From contig NC_086352.1 in assembly GCF_036324505.1 (NCBI RefSeq), forward strand, positions 13,104,501 to 13,168,500: a stretch of DNA of 64,000 nucleotides. The letters are read 5' to 3'. This DNA comes from Eleginops maclovinus (Eukaryota > Chordata > Actinopteri > Perciformes > Eleginopidae). The notes under the pieces were generated by a model that saw nothing but the letters and a program-made list of their open reading frames with translations, was not told the DNA's origin and made no database searches. Below are positions 1 to 15,248 of this stretch, piece by piece; the first letter of the stretch is position 1, and each line of letters starts with the position of its first letter. The translations under genes and the position numbers were made by a program.

Positions 1-560
1 AAGTTTAGCCCACAGTTTATTAAGAACTGTCACTATCAATCTTTCTCTTACTCTAGATATTTGTCAAAATGAAAAAAGGATATGGGAAGCATCTTATAAC
101 CTGCACTAGATTTACTGCTGATATAAAATGAGGATGGATGTGATCAAATAAAAAACCTGTCCGTCTATGACCTCAACAAGATGAAAAAGGAAAAACTGAA
201 AAGGGTAGATTAACCTGATCACTCTCAGTAAACTGAAGTCAGCAGCACAGGGCTGCACCTTAAATGTGTGTGCTGACATTAAATATGCAGCAAGGGAGGG
301 GCAGATCAAAACTATTTACATTTTTAAAATATATACGGGTGGCACATCTCTTAGAGGATGGATAGGTGTTTGGGGCGATGCGCAGCGGGGGGTCCCGTCA
401 TCTCATATTCAAGGCATTGGATTGGTTTGCTCTGTCCTGTCATGTCGGTTCAAAAAACCTGTGACTGGATGGTTTAAGTCTTTAATGTTGCTGGAATCGG
501 TTCAATTACTGTCAATCTTGGAAACACTACAAAGGCCATCAGACACAATCAAAGGCCGCA

Positions 561-672
<112 letters not shown>

Positions 673-1990
673 CTACTAATGCTTTGATAAAGTATTTATG
701 AACTAAACACGCGCCTTTCATCTCTCAATAGACAGGCGGACAAACAAAGTCAGAATTACAGAAGAAATGTGAGAAAAAAACGAGGCTAAACGTCATCTAC
801 TCACACTGTTGCATGCACGTACACACACACGCCAATACACCAAAACACACTTTTGAAGTTTTAATCATTAATATCTTTTTCTGTCTCTGTTGCTGTCACT
901 GTAATTGGGCCATATTTCCCCAAAAAGTAAGTAGGATTATATTTCACCCATGAGGAACTAGTAAGTATTGAAACTAAATGTATCAAGGTGCCATAAAATT
1001 GCTCAACATAAACGCTATCGTTGCTCCATATTTGCATAATGTAAATAGTTAATTTTGATTATTCTTGATCAAAATCCCTTTTGTTGTGCTTTATTTATTA
1101 ACTGAATCGTATGTGTGAACAAGCACAATAAGGATAAGCTACAAAGGATTTCTTTGCACATGATTCAGTTCATGCTGTAACAGAACTCATAACAAAGAAA
1201 CATCTGCGAGAAAAGGTTGATAGCACCACATTAGGGGAAATGTGGTGGTCCGAATGCCACAATGACCCCGGCCCGGGGTTATTACCGTCAGTGAGGTAAA
1301 AAAGCAGCCTCAGAGCAGACCGTTTTTCTCCAGGTGACAGAGGTTATGTCCTAATGATGTGTCTCCTCAGCAGTCAGATAAACTGTCCTGTGTGCAGCTG
1401 CTGCCACACACTGCTCCAAGCGTTTGCTGTTCACACTGTAGGCAGAAAGCTCCTGCTAAAGAGCTCCAGCAACAACCCACAGAATTATATCACAGCCAGA
1501 GGTCTGAGCTTGAGCCACAGTACTCTCTGAATGACATACTCAAACTAAATCGATTCCAGTACTGACCGGACAGCTGACAGTGCAGTTTACCTTATTATCA
1601 TATTATAGCTCTGCCTGTAGCTACATGCATTCATTCATACTAGAGCCAATGTATTTCTTTTTTATATCATCCAAGGTTTGCATTTCTAATGCCACAGAAT
1701 GGGCAGCTTCAGTTTTGTTTTTTCCTGATGGCCTTTACCACACATGGTGGCTTAACAAACAATTATTTTTTATCATCGCCCTCTCTGAAAAGCTGTAGGG
1801 AACTTCATTTCATATCATTGCCCATGCTTTTCCCCCTCATTTCCTGTCTAATCTATATTGCAAACTCACAAATAAAGAGACAGCGCCCAAAAAAACATTA
1901 AAATGTGATCCTAACTCTAAAAGTATACACTCTATGTTTTTAGCTGGTGCTTTTTTACAGTGATAGCCTTACCACCACTAGACTCGGATA

Positions 1991-2508
1991 TACACTGTCT
2001 GGCCAAAAAAAAAGGTCAGCCTGTGGGGGCAGTGCTATGATCTGGGGTTGCTGCAGTTGGTCTGGTCTAGGTTCAGCAACGTTATGTGCCCAAAGAATGA
2101 GGTCAGCTGACTGCCTGAATATACTGAATGACCAGGTTATTCCATCAATGGATTTTTTTCTTCCCTGATGGCACAGGCATGTTCCAAGATGACAATGCCA
2201 GGATCCATCGGGCTCAAATTGTGAAAGAGTGGTTCAGGGAGCATGAGACATCATTTTCACACATGGATTGGCCCTCACAGAGTCCAGACCTGAACCCAAT
2301 TGAGAATCGTTGGGATGTGCTGGAGAAGACTTTGCGCAGTGGTCCGAGTCAAGATCTTGGCGAAAAATGTATGCAAGACTGAAATAAAGGTTGTGACACT
2401 GCAGAAGCTTGTGGAAACGATGCCACAGCCTAGCGTGCCGTAATCAAAGCTAAAGACGGTCCAACGAATATTAGAGTGCGTGACCTTTTTTTTTGGCCAG
2501 GCAGTGTA
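1991..2508 (+). mobile_element. Tc1-like DNA transposon, internally deleted copy
   Basis: A 518-bp element with terminal inverted repeats of about 28 bp. It starts TACACTGTCTGGCC and ends with the complement, GGCCAGGCAGTGTA. TA dinucleotides flank it at 1989-1990 and 2509-2510. The 5' half, including the DNA-binding region and first catalytic Asp, is gone. The remainder keeps FQDDNARIH (second Asp) and [11 protein letters not shown] (catalytic Glu). It is a non-functional deletion derivative that could in principle be cross-mobilised by a full-length relative. Confidence 0.88.
2020..2382 (+). pseudogene. Tc1-like transposase C-terminal remnant
   Basis: The open stretch at about 2128-2382 encodes [18 protein letters not shown] and [18 protein letters not shown], the second half of a DD34E catalytic domain. 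A preceding frame reads SAMIWGCCSW, the usual upstream block. Frame changes between the blocks and the missing N-terminus make it a pseudogene. Confidence 0.85.
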
Positions 2509-3477
2509 TATGTGTCGAGTTATCGTGCTTCAGATTAAACTGTAAATCAAGCAAGTGTCAAATGAAAATTAGGAGAGGGGAGTTAATCATTGCAATGCTG
2601 AGGATTTTATGGTCTTTTTGATTTAAAAAAACGGCAACACAATTGTTCCTTTTTTTATATACCTTATACATTTCTCAAACAGACACACACCCTAAGAGTC
2701 TGTATCTGTTCAACCAAGTGTAAAACAGCTGCATCAGAAGGGAGAGGAAGGTTATGGCAAGGCAGAGTCACGGGAGGAAAAAGAGGGAAAATGGAAAAGA
2801 GATAAGAAAGATTTGGAAGGACACAGGTGGGGGATTGAGAGACGTGAGACAAGAAACAGAAGTGAGGGAGAACACGTTTGATGCAGGAGAGGGAGGACTG
2901 ATGGAGGGAGGAGGGGGGAGCAGAAATGTGTTTAAACTTTTTAGTAAACCTGTTTGTGAAGTTGCAGAGCGTGAACTACAGCAGGGGTGATGAATTAGAG
3001 AGGTGTACCCTCGGAAAACATCGAGCAGAATATTGAGTGTAAGGCCACCGAAGGAACAACAGCTACAAGCAACTGCTCAAAAAAATGTCGCCTTAAAGAC
3101 AAGAGTTTTTAGACTGAAATATTTCTGCCATTTTACCATGAAGGGGAATGAGTGACGAGAACACGGACACCACAATCTGTGTCCAGTAGATTGTTTGTTA
3201 TGATGCTCCATGTTTTACAGAAAAGGGAAGTCCGAGCAAACCCTGTCTCCTAAAAAAACATGTTGCCCTTCAACGACTGCATACTCAATGAGACTTCAAG
3301 TGACAGATTTTTTCCCTGATTACAGTCGCAGTTTTAAAAGTGTGTTTAATTTTGTGAATTGAAACAAGATATTCGTATGCAGCATGACTTCTTGGTAGAA
3401 AAAGATCTTGGATTAAGTAAGTGTGTATGTGCACATACAATAGGCCAATATTATGGGGTGCAGGGAGAGGACTGAAA

Positions 3478-3479
<2 letters not shown>

Positions 3480-3551
<72 letters not shown>
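3480..3551 (+). repeat. (CA)n microsatellite
   Basis: Thirty-six uninterrupted units. A short (TG) run follows at 3561-3572, forming a small inverted pair. Confidence 0.97.
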
Positions 3552-3552
<1 letters not shown>

Positions 3553-3742
3553 ATCCACCCCTGTGTGTGTGTAATCGAACACGAGATTGCTTCTTGCTCT
3601 CTAATGACTCATTTCTCATGCTGATACCCAATCATCTCGGAGAGAAATAAGAAAAGAAAGTCGACATGTGTTTTTGTCAAGTTAGCACATTTTCAGCTGA
3701 TGAGCTCCTAAGCTGCGGCACCGAAACACACACATCGACACA

Positions 3743-3743
3743 G

Positions 3744-3773
<30 letters not shown>
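3743..3773 (+). repeat. (CA)n microsatellite, short
   Basis: About 15 units flanked by degenerate CA-rich sequence. Confidence 0.9.
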
Positions 3774-3778
<5 letters not shown>

Positions 3779-3894
3779 GTATACTCTTCCCACACCACAA
3801 TCTGTAAATCAGCACCACAATCATGCATATATGGAGGCAGATTTATGGAACATAAAGTAGACCGCTAATACACATTTCTGGCTGTGCTGCAAAA

Positions 3895-3899
<5 letters not shown>

Positions 3900-3971
<72 letters not shown>
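3900..3971 (+). repeat. (TG)n microsatellite
   Basis: Interrupted by TA near 3939 and 3965, 130 bp from the opposite-strand array at 3743. Confidence 0.95.
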
Positions 3972-6504
3972 TAAAACCACATCTATAGACACATTCCTAC
4001 CGTAAGCATCCTAGTCCAGTAAAGGTCGACTTTTGAATATCATGTGAAGCCGTTCTATGATCAGTGAGAGGGACGCAGAGCTTGTGGTGTTAATACAGTA
4101 AATCCAAGCATTGCCTACAGCTGCAGAATTGTATATGGCCAGAGGGGTACACTTCTTCTCTTGCTTACTGATTTTCTGCATAGCAACAACAAAATTAATA
4201 AACACGACGGTTCTATTAAAAAAAAGTAAGACATGAAAAAACGAAGAAAAGGTAAAAATAAATGAGCAAAGTTTAGCCGTCTGTTCGGAGGTTAAGTCAA
4301 ACGAATAGGGATGGTTATAGATAAAAGAGGTTATTGTTTTCAGAGCGGTATTCTTCAGAGGAAATCGTTTTTCACTGCTTGACTGCTCTGCCATAGTCTG
4401 AATCAAAGAGTGTTACCCAGGGGAAAAGCTATTCCTCCTTCCACTCTGAAGGCAGCAGAACGTTTGTCTGTGCATTTGCAGCACCCATAACTTTGGTCTC
4501 ACAACTTCAACATATTTTTCATCCTTAACCCGGGGAGAACACAAAGCAATCAAAAGACACTGAGCGTATATAAATGTTACACATCAGACCCAGGATTTAA
4601 CTGTTGTTCAGGATATATTGTGGCTGATTTATGAAATACAAACACTGGACTTGTGTTATTCACATACTGTATGTGCTAACCCTTTCCTAAAGCAGCTGTA
4701 TATAATTAGCGACTCCATCAGGTCCCATTTGTCCTATAACAAACACCTTATTTGTGTCTGTTTGTGTGGGTCTTTGTAAGTGAGATGTGCCAAAAAATCT
4801 CAAAATGTAAATGTGAAAACACAGATAAAGCTACAGTACAAATATTTTGGACATATATCCTACAGGTGTTACACAACACAACAGGGCCTAACTAACAAAT
4901 CTAGATGCTTAAATGCTTGGACGATAGTGTTGAACAATGAAAAACTACCTCTAAATGAATGAGGTTTGTTTTGTGGGGTCTCTCGAAGGCGAACAGATGA
5001 CATCAGTGCATGTAAGTGGGTAAATAAAACTATGAAAAAGCCATTGCACTTATTCTTTTAGATAATATTTCCTAAGATAAACAATAATCAGAAAAAAATC
5101 TCTGTATTTAAGTTGGTTTTGAAAAATGGAGATTACCAAATGTTACGCAAAACATCTCTAGAAAGGATTTATGTTCCATTTCGTCCCTCATTCGGTTCCC
5201 CTATGTTGAATGCGGTACATGAAGAGCTATCAGTGTTGCTGCAGGACGTTTGATTGACAGACGGGCCCCCCGGGAGCTGTGACAGTGCAGAGAGAGATGT
5301 CAGCCGTGCGCTGGGACTGGGCCACCAGCTGTATGTTTTACAGAGCAGGCAGCGCTCCAAGGCATACAAATAGTGAGTTTGGACACGTTTTTGGGGGCAA
5401 ACATGTTGGCACTCTGGTGGTTGCCAAGAAACGGATGATACCCCCCCTCCTATGATACATTTTTAGCACCGCTTATCCTATTCAGGGTCTTGAGGCACTT
5501 GAGCAACTGCTGCTCTCATCCCAATTAAATTTCAACTTCTGGGCTTTTGGTTTTTTACCATGGCATCCTACAATGACAAAATTGTCACTGGCTTTGAACA
5601 ACGTTACATTCTTTAGGGGACAAATATCTGGGATGGCTTTTCATGCATAACAGAATACTTTACCTCTATTGATTGCTTAAATACCACAGGGCTCACTTGT
5701 TCTTGATATGTGAGAATGACAAAAAGCATTTTGAATTTGTTCAGAGCGGTCTTCATGTTTGCACTGTCATGCAGGACAGATATAGAGAGAGCCTTTCCAT
5801 GACAGTTACAGTATACTGGTTTCTGACACTTCAAAACACTGACTGATTGAATCTGTAGTACCAGATATATTGCCAAAATGAAGTCTATGTTAAATTCATT
5901 ATATATTTTTCTTCCTTTTGTCTTTTTCTCCATCATGCCATGGGTTGGCTGTGATTGCCTTTGATCTCAGTTTCAATTGTGATGGTATGGTTTTTTTGCT
6001 TTCTAAAAAGGGGGAAGAAATGCCATGACATCGGCCTAAATAGTGGATCTAATTTATTCTACAGTACAAGCGATTTGAATATGAACGTAAACGAGTTCAG
6101 CACATGAGCAGATGCCTGTGTTTTTGTGAGGAATGTAATAACTATAGGGTCTTCGGGTTTATGCTACAGATATTTTTGTATAAAATGTGGTGAGTAATGT
6201 ATAAAAAAATGGGAAAATCTAAAACAATTTGTACTGAATGATACAAGTATGACTTATGTCCATTAGCACCGTCTACTCTCTGGATAACCCTGACTCATTA
6301 GAGGCACACGCCCTGATGAATGTTTCAACACACACATTATCCTCTTCTATTAATGGGTTCTGTTCTCTCACACACATACCCTTACACATAATCCCAGAGG
6401 TTGTAAAACCACAATTATCTCCCACTCCAAGATGACCGTCAGGTTATAGGTCAAATGCTTTCTCCAATTATCTGTGTGTATGGCTGTGTGTGTGTGCTTT
6501 GTGC

Positions 6505-6613
<109 letters not shown>

Positions 6614-8590
6614 CGTGTGTACAGGCATGTCTCAATGCTTGCACATTAAGATCATACTCCTGAAAGCGTTCTCATTTATACGCTACATGTGATTTCCTGC
6701 ATGTCTTCAGCGGACCATGTTGTAATGGTGATGGTGTTTTTATGGCACCAATACCGTTTAATCAATACTCATCCTAATAATGACACTATAACCATTACAG
6801 CTGTGGTTAAGGGAGAGAGGAGGGGGAGGGGAGATTTTATATTTGGACTGTAGACGTACCGGATTTAAACAAAAAACACTGTTATTTATCCAACAATCTC
6901 TCAACATTTGAGTTTGTCTCCTGAGTATTAATTCCTCTCTGCAGACGTTGCTATCAGCTTTCCCTATGAATGAGTAAATAAGAAAGGAGCCTGTGCTGCA
7001 TTACATGTGTGCTTTGCTTTTGATTTGATACAGTACAATCCTTGTGTTTTATCTGGAAATACCTTTACTCTAGCATCACTCTCATTCAGACTATGCTCAA
7101 TAAACCTGAAGTAAACACAGAAACATCTTCAGTGCCAAAAAAGTTAAAGGACGCACATCCATGAACACTAAGCTGTGTTCGGTCTGCCAGTTTTCTACCG
7201 TGGTATTACATGAGAAGCTGCCATGATTCACAGATCTTTATTACAGAAGCCAAAACAAAGAGGTAAGTTGGCAATCAGATACAACATACAAACAAAAGAT
7301 TAGAGGGGAAGGTCTGAACGAGCTTAACTTCATATGATGTTACTCGTCTGAGTGGTGGTGGGGAAAAATATGTAACCTTAGCACCAGAAGTTGGATAACT
7401 ATTGTATTTAATGTGATAAGTTTGACCTTTACGGGGATTTCTGCAAGCCATAAATTGTGTAATCTGTGATTTTTAAATAAATAAATTACAAACAAGCTCA
7501 TGTACAGGTAATGCCACCCTGTCATCTACATATCATTGTGTTTGTATACACCTACATGCTCTGTCTTTACACTCACACAAACCCAGCTGCGTGTCCTTCA
7601 CAGAACAGAGACTGCTAATTTAAGTGGTGTCATTAGCATGGAGACATGCAATCAGGGAATTAGCATAATAGTGTGAATATGAAAAAGCTTGTCCTAAAGA
7701 AAGGACAAAATGTGAAAAATATGAATAAACCATAAAAACACAATATTAGTCAAACACACTTGAGCTGTAGCCAATAGAGTCCTTCCCACTGCCTTTGGAC
7801 GAGTGTGTACAGACACTGTGGCTGGCACTGCAAACCGTTTGGGAAAACAATTAAAATGTCACTGTTGCTACTTCTATTTTTAATATATGTCACTTCTTCA
7901 GCCTGTCTTTCTCAACCTAGAGTTGGTGGAACTGACTGATTACAATCATTGATTCACAAGGTTAAATTGCAGTTTTCTGCTTGGTCCTTGTGGCTTTGAG
8001 GAGAGCATATTAATAAAATGTGTTGTACATTAATAAATAATAATGATTCTCCAAATCCCTATTGATTTAATTATGCATTCACTTTAATGCACCATTGCAC
8101 TGAAAAGGGTAAAAAAATATGCATGCCCACCCGGGTGTGACATTTCCATCATTGACTTCCACTGTAAAATGGTAATCATTCATGTGTTTAATACACAAGG
8201 GAACATTAAGTGAAGATACAGAAACGGCGGGGTTAGGAAACAAAATCGGAGCTGGGGTGACAACTGCAGAGGTCATCTTTTTTCCTTAATGAATGTCGAT
8301 TTTAACTTTTTACACTGCAGATTAAAGCCACATGTTCAGAGGTTTTAGTGGTTTTTTCTGTCCAGCTGGAATGGGGGTATACGTACCCGAGTGTAGGCAG
8401 CGTGTTTCACCTTGTGACTGCCATCTATAAATGTCCATGGACCTTTCCCAAACAAGAGTGCAAGGGTCTGAGTGGCTGCATATTGATTTCAGGCTACATA
8501 TTTCTGCATGAGTGTGTCTGTGCATGTGTTTAACAGGAATAGAGGTGTAATGCGATCTGCTTTTGATTTAACACCCCCTTTCTGTTTCTT

Positions 8591-8682
8591 ATAGTGATAA
8601 AGTAGCGCCTCGGGCAATGTGTGTTGGTGTGTGTGTCTGATGTGTGTACACTGTAGTGATAAAGTAGTGCCTGGGCCAATGG
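8591..8682 (+). repeat. Imperfect direct duplication, period about 61 bp
   Basis: ATAGTGATAAAGTAGCGCCT at 8593 recurs as GTAGTGATAAAGTAGTGCCT at about 8654, each followed by a GGGCCAATG or GGGCAATG. A TG-rich spacer separates the copies. Confidence 0.6.
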
Positions 8683-9993
8683 AAATTACCCTCATCCATC
8701 TCCTACAGTGAACATGCATGTCTGCACACACAGACACACACACTGGAGGTAAACGAAAAAAGGTCGACAACAAATTTGGAGACAAGGAGACGCTGGTATT
8801 ATGGTATTAACCGACTGTAGTACAGCACTCTGACAGATTCCAGAAGGAGAGCTTTCAAAACAAAGAGTCCAGCGTGAATTTAATTCTGAAACACTAATGA
8901 AGCTCATTGAGACAACATTTAAGACATGAGTCACAGAAGCTCTGCTAATCAACGAAAGGAAATTACCGTGGATGTCAAAGCCTATGTTAAATCCAATTAA
9001 GACAACATGAAAACAATAGATGGTATATAATTAATGTTGGTTAGAACAAATACAAGAAGGAAAGAAGGACCAATATGAGCAATTTTCAATTCATAACATT
9101 GTTCAAACAGGTCTACTTTATAGTTACAGCAGAACAATATGAGGAAGAATTTGCTGTTTGACTAGAGCACAGTGTAAAAAGCACTTCAGGTATTAAGAAA
9201 ACAATTGAAATCAAAAGTGCAACTCTTTTTGTTTCTAGTCAATTGTTTGTGTTTTGCGTATTGTTCCTGTCAAGATCAAATAACAATGATCTTTATTATT
9301 AATTAATCTACATATTATTTTCTGGATGAACTACTCAAGTCTGAAGGGTTCATTTTCTAATATATTTTTCCTGTAAAAAAAAACTAAGAACCCCAATACT
9401 CTTAATTAAAAACGGGAAGAAATTACTTACATTTAAAAACAGATGCAGTGTAATGTTGGACTAATAGCTTGATCTAGAATATGTTCCCATTAACCTGAAT
9501 GATTAAGGATGTCACAGATCGGAATGACACCAAAATACAAACACAAGAGTTAGCTGGCAAGGCGAAAGTGTGTATTATTAGATAATTATTCCTTTAAGTT
9601 GCACAAATGCTCAACTCATAATACGCTCATGTTTTTCTACATTTGAAAACATTTACAGTCCTTTAAATTGTCCTCAATCTACCCTTAGATCGTTCACCCT
9701 GAAATACTTTTCTTTTTTAACTCCATAGATGAACCACAGGCCTGTTTGTTTTCTAGTTTCCAACAAATGATTGTGTGACTAAGGAGCTGAGCAACAATTC
9801 ATTATTCATTCATGTGTGTGTGTTGTCTATAGAAGCAGTGTGCCATTTAGAATTCATATTATTTAATAATTCATGTATTTATTCCCACTTATTTATTAAA
9901 CTCCACAGAACAAATACAATAAATAGAACTAACCTCTCACTGATTGTTACCCTGGGAAATAGTCATGTCAGCACCACACACACACGCACGCAG

Positions 9994-10158
<165 letters not shown>

Positions 10159-10353
10159 TTAATTAGTGAAGCTCTATGGACAATATCTTTGTATCAGGAA
10201 CAAACTGTGAGCCCCAGCGTCAGAGAAGAGAGTTTGGGTTACAGAAAATATAGAAAAACAAAGAGAAGTGGGGCCTGATGATGAGAGAGCAGAGGAGTCG
10301 ATGCAGAGAAACAGAAAAAGAACAAGAGGTAAAAGGAGCGGGGAAGGGGAAAA

Positions 10354-10376
10354 CATAATAATAATAATAATAATAA
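10354..10376 (+). repeat. (ATA)n trinucleotide repeat
   Basis: About seven units inside a purine-rich tract. Confidence 0.85.
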
Positions 10377-11334
10377 GAGACAGTAGAGAGGGAGTAAGAT
10401 CTGAAAGAGCGACAATAACATGGTTTTCTAGTATTTGCAAAATCTATGAGTAAATAACTTACTCAGGAAAGGATGCCAATGATAATCTTCTTTGAATCCC
10501 ACTTTCTCTTAAGCAAATTATTCCCCAATCACGAATAAGAAAGTGTATTTAAAACACACCCTGTCCTAGTGGTTTCTACTTGTCAGGTGGGTATTACATG
10601 TTTTTTTCATAATTGGCTGCTGTTAAATGTTAAATCATTTACATTACAATTTCTATGATTTAAACACCTCCCAGAATATAGAATTGTATGCACCTTAATA
10701 AACAAAAGACAGGAAATGTTCCCTTTCTTCTCCCTTTCTGTCCCCATTCATTTCAGAGTGTTGAAATGTCTAAAGTTCTACAATAGCACAAGCACAAGGT
10801 TTTTTTCTGTACTAACATACGCCATCATTGTCACACTTCAACAATGATCTCTACACCATTCTAAGGCTACGTGCTATTTTCTCTGCACAGGGAAGATGCC
10901 ATATCTCTGCTGTCACATAGGTTATTAATGAGATGGAATAAAGAAATTAAAATACATCCAAGCCACTATTGCACCACTAATGATAATTGTTTAACACCAA
11001 TCCAAGCAAACTGTATTCAATTGAAATGCAATTCTGATGAGGTACAAAAATGGCCTTTGCTATCTTGCACATTGTTTTTATGTTTTATGAGTCCATCACT
11101 ACCAAAGGCAGCTTCAGAAAATAGGCAATGCTGGAGAGGGGAGACAAACGATTCACTCATAAAGAAAGGATAGAGGGACTAGAGAGGAAAACAGGGAGTG
11201 AGGGGAAAAGATAAAGAGAAAATCATAGACACACACACACACACACAATGGTCTAAGGGTTGAAGTCAACAACAGCAGGTGACTGTCTGGAGGCTAGCTT
11301 CTACGAGCAGCTTCAAACAGCATGATGGAAATAT

Positions 11335-11513
<179 letters not shown>

Positions 11514-11840
11514 CCAGGGCTGGCTCGCAGGGGTTCGACAAATAACCCTTCAGTCTCAGCATCACATAGGGAGGCTTCCATCCTCTTTCAGAAAATAAGG
11601 CCATATATCTTTCTCTCTATCTGCTGTTTTTCTCAACGTAATGAAACTACCTGCCAGTTGGTAAAAGCTTTCACCCAACAAAGCACACATGAAGTGAAGA
11701 AAGTGGTTTAGGCATTTCACATTATAGTCAATTTAGGGCGAACAACACAATTTTTACTATGTTAGTACTCGCTTTTCACAGTATGCATACATTATAGAGT
11801 TCAAATAGAACACACTGAGAGACCTGTTAGCATTGATGCA

Positions 11841-11947
<107 letters not shown>

Positions 11948-12441
11948 GTTCAGTGTACTGGAAAGGCATTTTTTTCTGCTCAGTGGAGATCACTCACACC
12001 AGCTGTCCATGACCATGTCCTCCCCAGGAATGTTTGGAAAGTGTCACTGTGCGTGTGTATGTGCGTTTGTGTCTGGTTGGCAACAGCTTGGAAAATACAA
12101 GTATATACAGACATAATTGATCACTCAAAGAAAAAATTGTGGAAAACTATTTTTTAAAATAGCTGAAAATAAAAGGGAAAATATCTTTTGGAAGAATCTG
12201 TTTTATAGAACAAGACTCTTTGCTTCACTTCCCTTTACTGTAAAGGGTATGCTGGTGTGCATGTGTGTGTGCGTGTGTTTCTCCATATCTTTCTGAGTGA
12301 TTGATTCATAGATCCCCTAAAGGAATAGGATATTGATGGTGACCTCTTCAGAGAAGGAGACAGGGAAAAGGGAAAAATAGTGTATTGGAAATGAAGGAAT
12401 ATGTTTTGAGAAGGAGATACATCTTGATTAATGATAAGAGG

Positions 12442-12625
<184 letters not shown>

Positions 12626-12984
12626 ATATCTATAATTTAAATCCTAATGCAACAATGTCGAGGGCTAGGAAAAATTATAAGGATGGAGGTTTGAGAAATA
12701 ATGAGTGAGGGAGAGAAAAACTAGAGGGTATTCATATTCATGGTAGTGAATACTAAGTGGCTAAAAAAAATAACCATCACCATTCAAATCATTGTATATT
12801 AACAGGGTTACAGAACTGCATCCTGAATTCTGCAAACGTAGCATATATAGCATATTCATATAAATATGAAGCAGGGGAGAAGGCGGGATGTGGGGTGATA
12901 AAAGCAGCGGTAGTAGATAAAGGTATGTGAGCTACAATTGTAAATGAATTATACAACTGTTGAAAAATACTTTAAAAACTACTT

Positions 12985-13150
12985 CTTGCTCCCCCTTCAA
13001 ACCCCGTCACTCGTTGTCCCCCCTGTTCTCCCCCAGTCCTCCTCCCTACATCCACTCATCTTGCATTTTGATCATCTTCCTCCTTCCTCCTCTCTCTTGT
13101 TCTTCACTCTCCTTTCCCCATCCCCCTTTTCTCTGCTCTTCATCAGCTCA
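12985..13150 (+). repeat. Pyrimidine-rich tract
   Basis: CCCCC, CTCC and CTTCC runs dominate about 165 bp. The tract reads as purine-rich in the smyd3 transcript. Confidence 0.6.
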
Positions 13151-14469
13151 TTGCCCATTCCTTCAGAGAAGTGTAGGCCTACAGTAAGTACCATCTGATG
13201 GCATGATCATATGATGATGAAAGGATAAAGGAGTAAAGAGGAGGGGGGGTGGAGGCAGAAAAAAAGGGCGTGGTGAGCAGAGATTGTGATTGGAATCATA
13301 GATCAAAAACCTGTAATATCTGAAGTGTCAGCTAACTGGGAGGAAAAAAGAAACCCACCCACTGATATGGAGATGGGGAGTGCTGTTTTATACTGGCATT
13401 TGGGGAATTTTAAACCGCAGGTTTAGGTTTTAATCATGTCCAGAGTTACAGACATTTCAATAACATTTTTCAATCAGTAAAATGGCAAGGTAGGATATTT
13501 TTTTTGTCTGCAAAACTTTGACACTGATTTGACAGAATTTGGGGGATTGATGCATCTCCCCACTACACGCTGGCATGCTCCAAACGGCCTTGATTGGCCC
13601 AAGCAGGGGTTACTCTGCTTGTTAGCCCATCTGTTACAGCGGAAAGTAGGACGCTCATTTAAGCTCAACAACAATTTGGCATATTTGTGTATGATTGGCC
13701 CATTGGGGAAAGAATGATTTGAATAATATATCATTTTTCCTCCATTTCCCTCGCTATCATACCATCCTGATCCCCCTCTTCTTCTTCTTTCGCTTGTCCT
13801 CTTCCTCTTTACCCTGCTCTTCTTTCTCATCCCTGGCAGAAATAGTCTGTGTTCCCTCACGTGTGAAACTAGGAGACGTCCTTGACTACAAGGACAATGT
13901 ATGTGTATGTGAGTGTATGTGTGTTTTGTATAAATGGAGCACTCTGTATGAACTACGATAAAACACCTTTGTCTCCATCTGTCATGATGGTCTCACTCTG
14001 TCAGAGCAGTCACTCAATATCGGTGTGTACGTCATTATGAGACATCTTTGCCGTGTGTCAAAATTGGATTACACGTAGCCGGAAGCTAATGACACTTACA
14101 CGACTGATGAATGCAGCCAAATACGCTCAACAAGCGCTTCGATACAACTCATGTGTGCGTGCACACACACACACACACACTCCTTGCCCGTAGGGCTTAC
14201 AATTTATCAACTTACCACCTTCTTTAATCACAAGGTGAGGACTTGTGCATCAGAGCAGATCCTTCACATGATCATTATATATACTATAAAAAATGGTGTC
14301 ATAACATTATAAAGAGCTGTCATTATTTTTCACAGGGAGGTTTTGGGGTGCTTGTTTTTTACATCTTTGTGGCTCGTACAGATGGTCATTCTGCCGTCAG
14401 TTATTCTATAATGGCTCTGCCTGCACGCACATTTGTCTACATGTGCCTAAATATGTAAAACTATTGGCA

Positions 14470-14735
14470 ATTAAAGAGGCCTTAGTATGCTTTTTGGGTT
14501 TTCACTTTCCTGTAGTGTGTTAGGTTTGTGTGCATGGTCAGCAAATGCTAAAACCGCCTCCATTGGACCCCTTTGTTTTCTTCCGGAACATTGTGCACAG
14601 TGCACCTTATAGGCTAAGCATCGGGACATCTCTAAGCGATTGACCAATCACAACAGAGCAAGCCAGCTAACCAATCAGAGCAGACTGGGCTTTGGTAAAA
14701 ATGTCACATGAAAGGCACAACATATAAATATTAAC
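14470..14735 (+). mobile_element. Dispersed non-autonomous repeat, copy A
   Basis: Begins TTAAAGAGGCCTTAGTATGC and runs through TTTCCTGTAGTGTGTTAGG and a CCAATCA-containing block ending CAGACTGGGCTTTGG. From memory this pattern recurs in many fish genomes as a short non-coding transposon relic. The family name is not certain. Confidence 0.5.
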
Positions 14736-15110
14736 CTGAAAGTGAGTATCATTTGTCGTGATAAAGAAGGATTTAAGTTCACATACCATACACTAGAATA
14801 ACAGTTAACACGCTTAAAAAGCATTACAACATTGTTAACGGTCTAATACAATCCAAAATAGCCACAGACGATGAATTTGAATATCAAAACTTTATCACAG
14901 GACCCTTGTAGAGACAATCAAAGTAAGTTTTGACTTAATCACACTGAATTAGATGATAGTGTGAAACCAAATACAGAAGCAGGTTTTGTGATTCTAATTG
15001 AAAAACAGATTGAAAATAGCCAGCATGAAATACCTTTAAGGATAGGAGAGCTGTATAAAAAAAAGAATAACTTCACTAAATATATTCTGTTGTTTATTAA
15101 AGCATTTCCC

Positions 15111-15248
<138 letters not shown>

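Noticed and set aside
5440..5525. Short match to a fish LINE-type motif (CCGCTTATCCTATTCAGGGT)
   Set aside because: Only about 60 bp and heavily degraded. It may be a LINE scrap but is too weak to annotate as an element.
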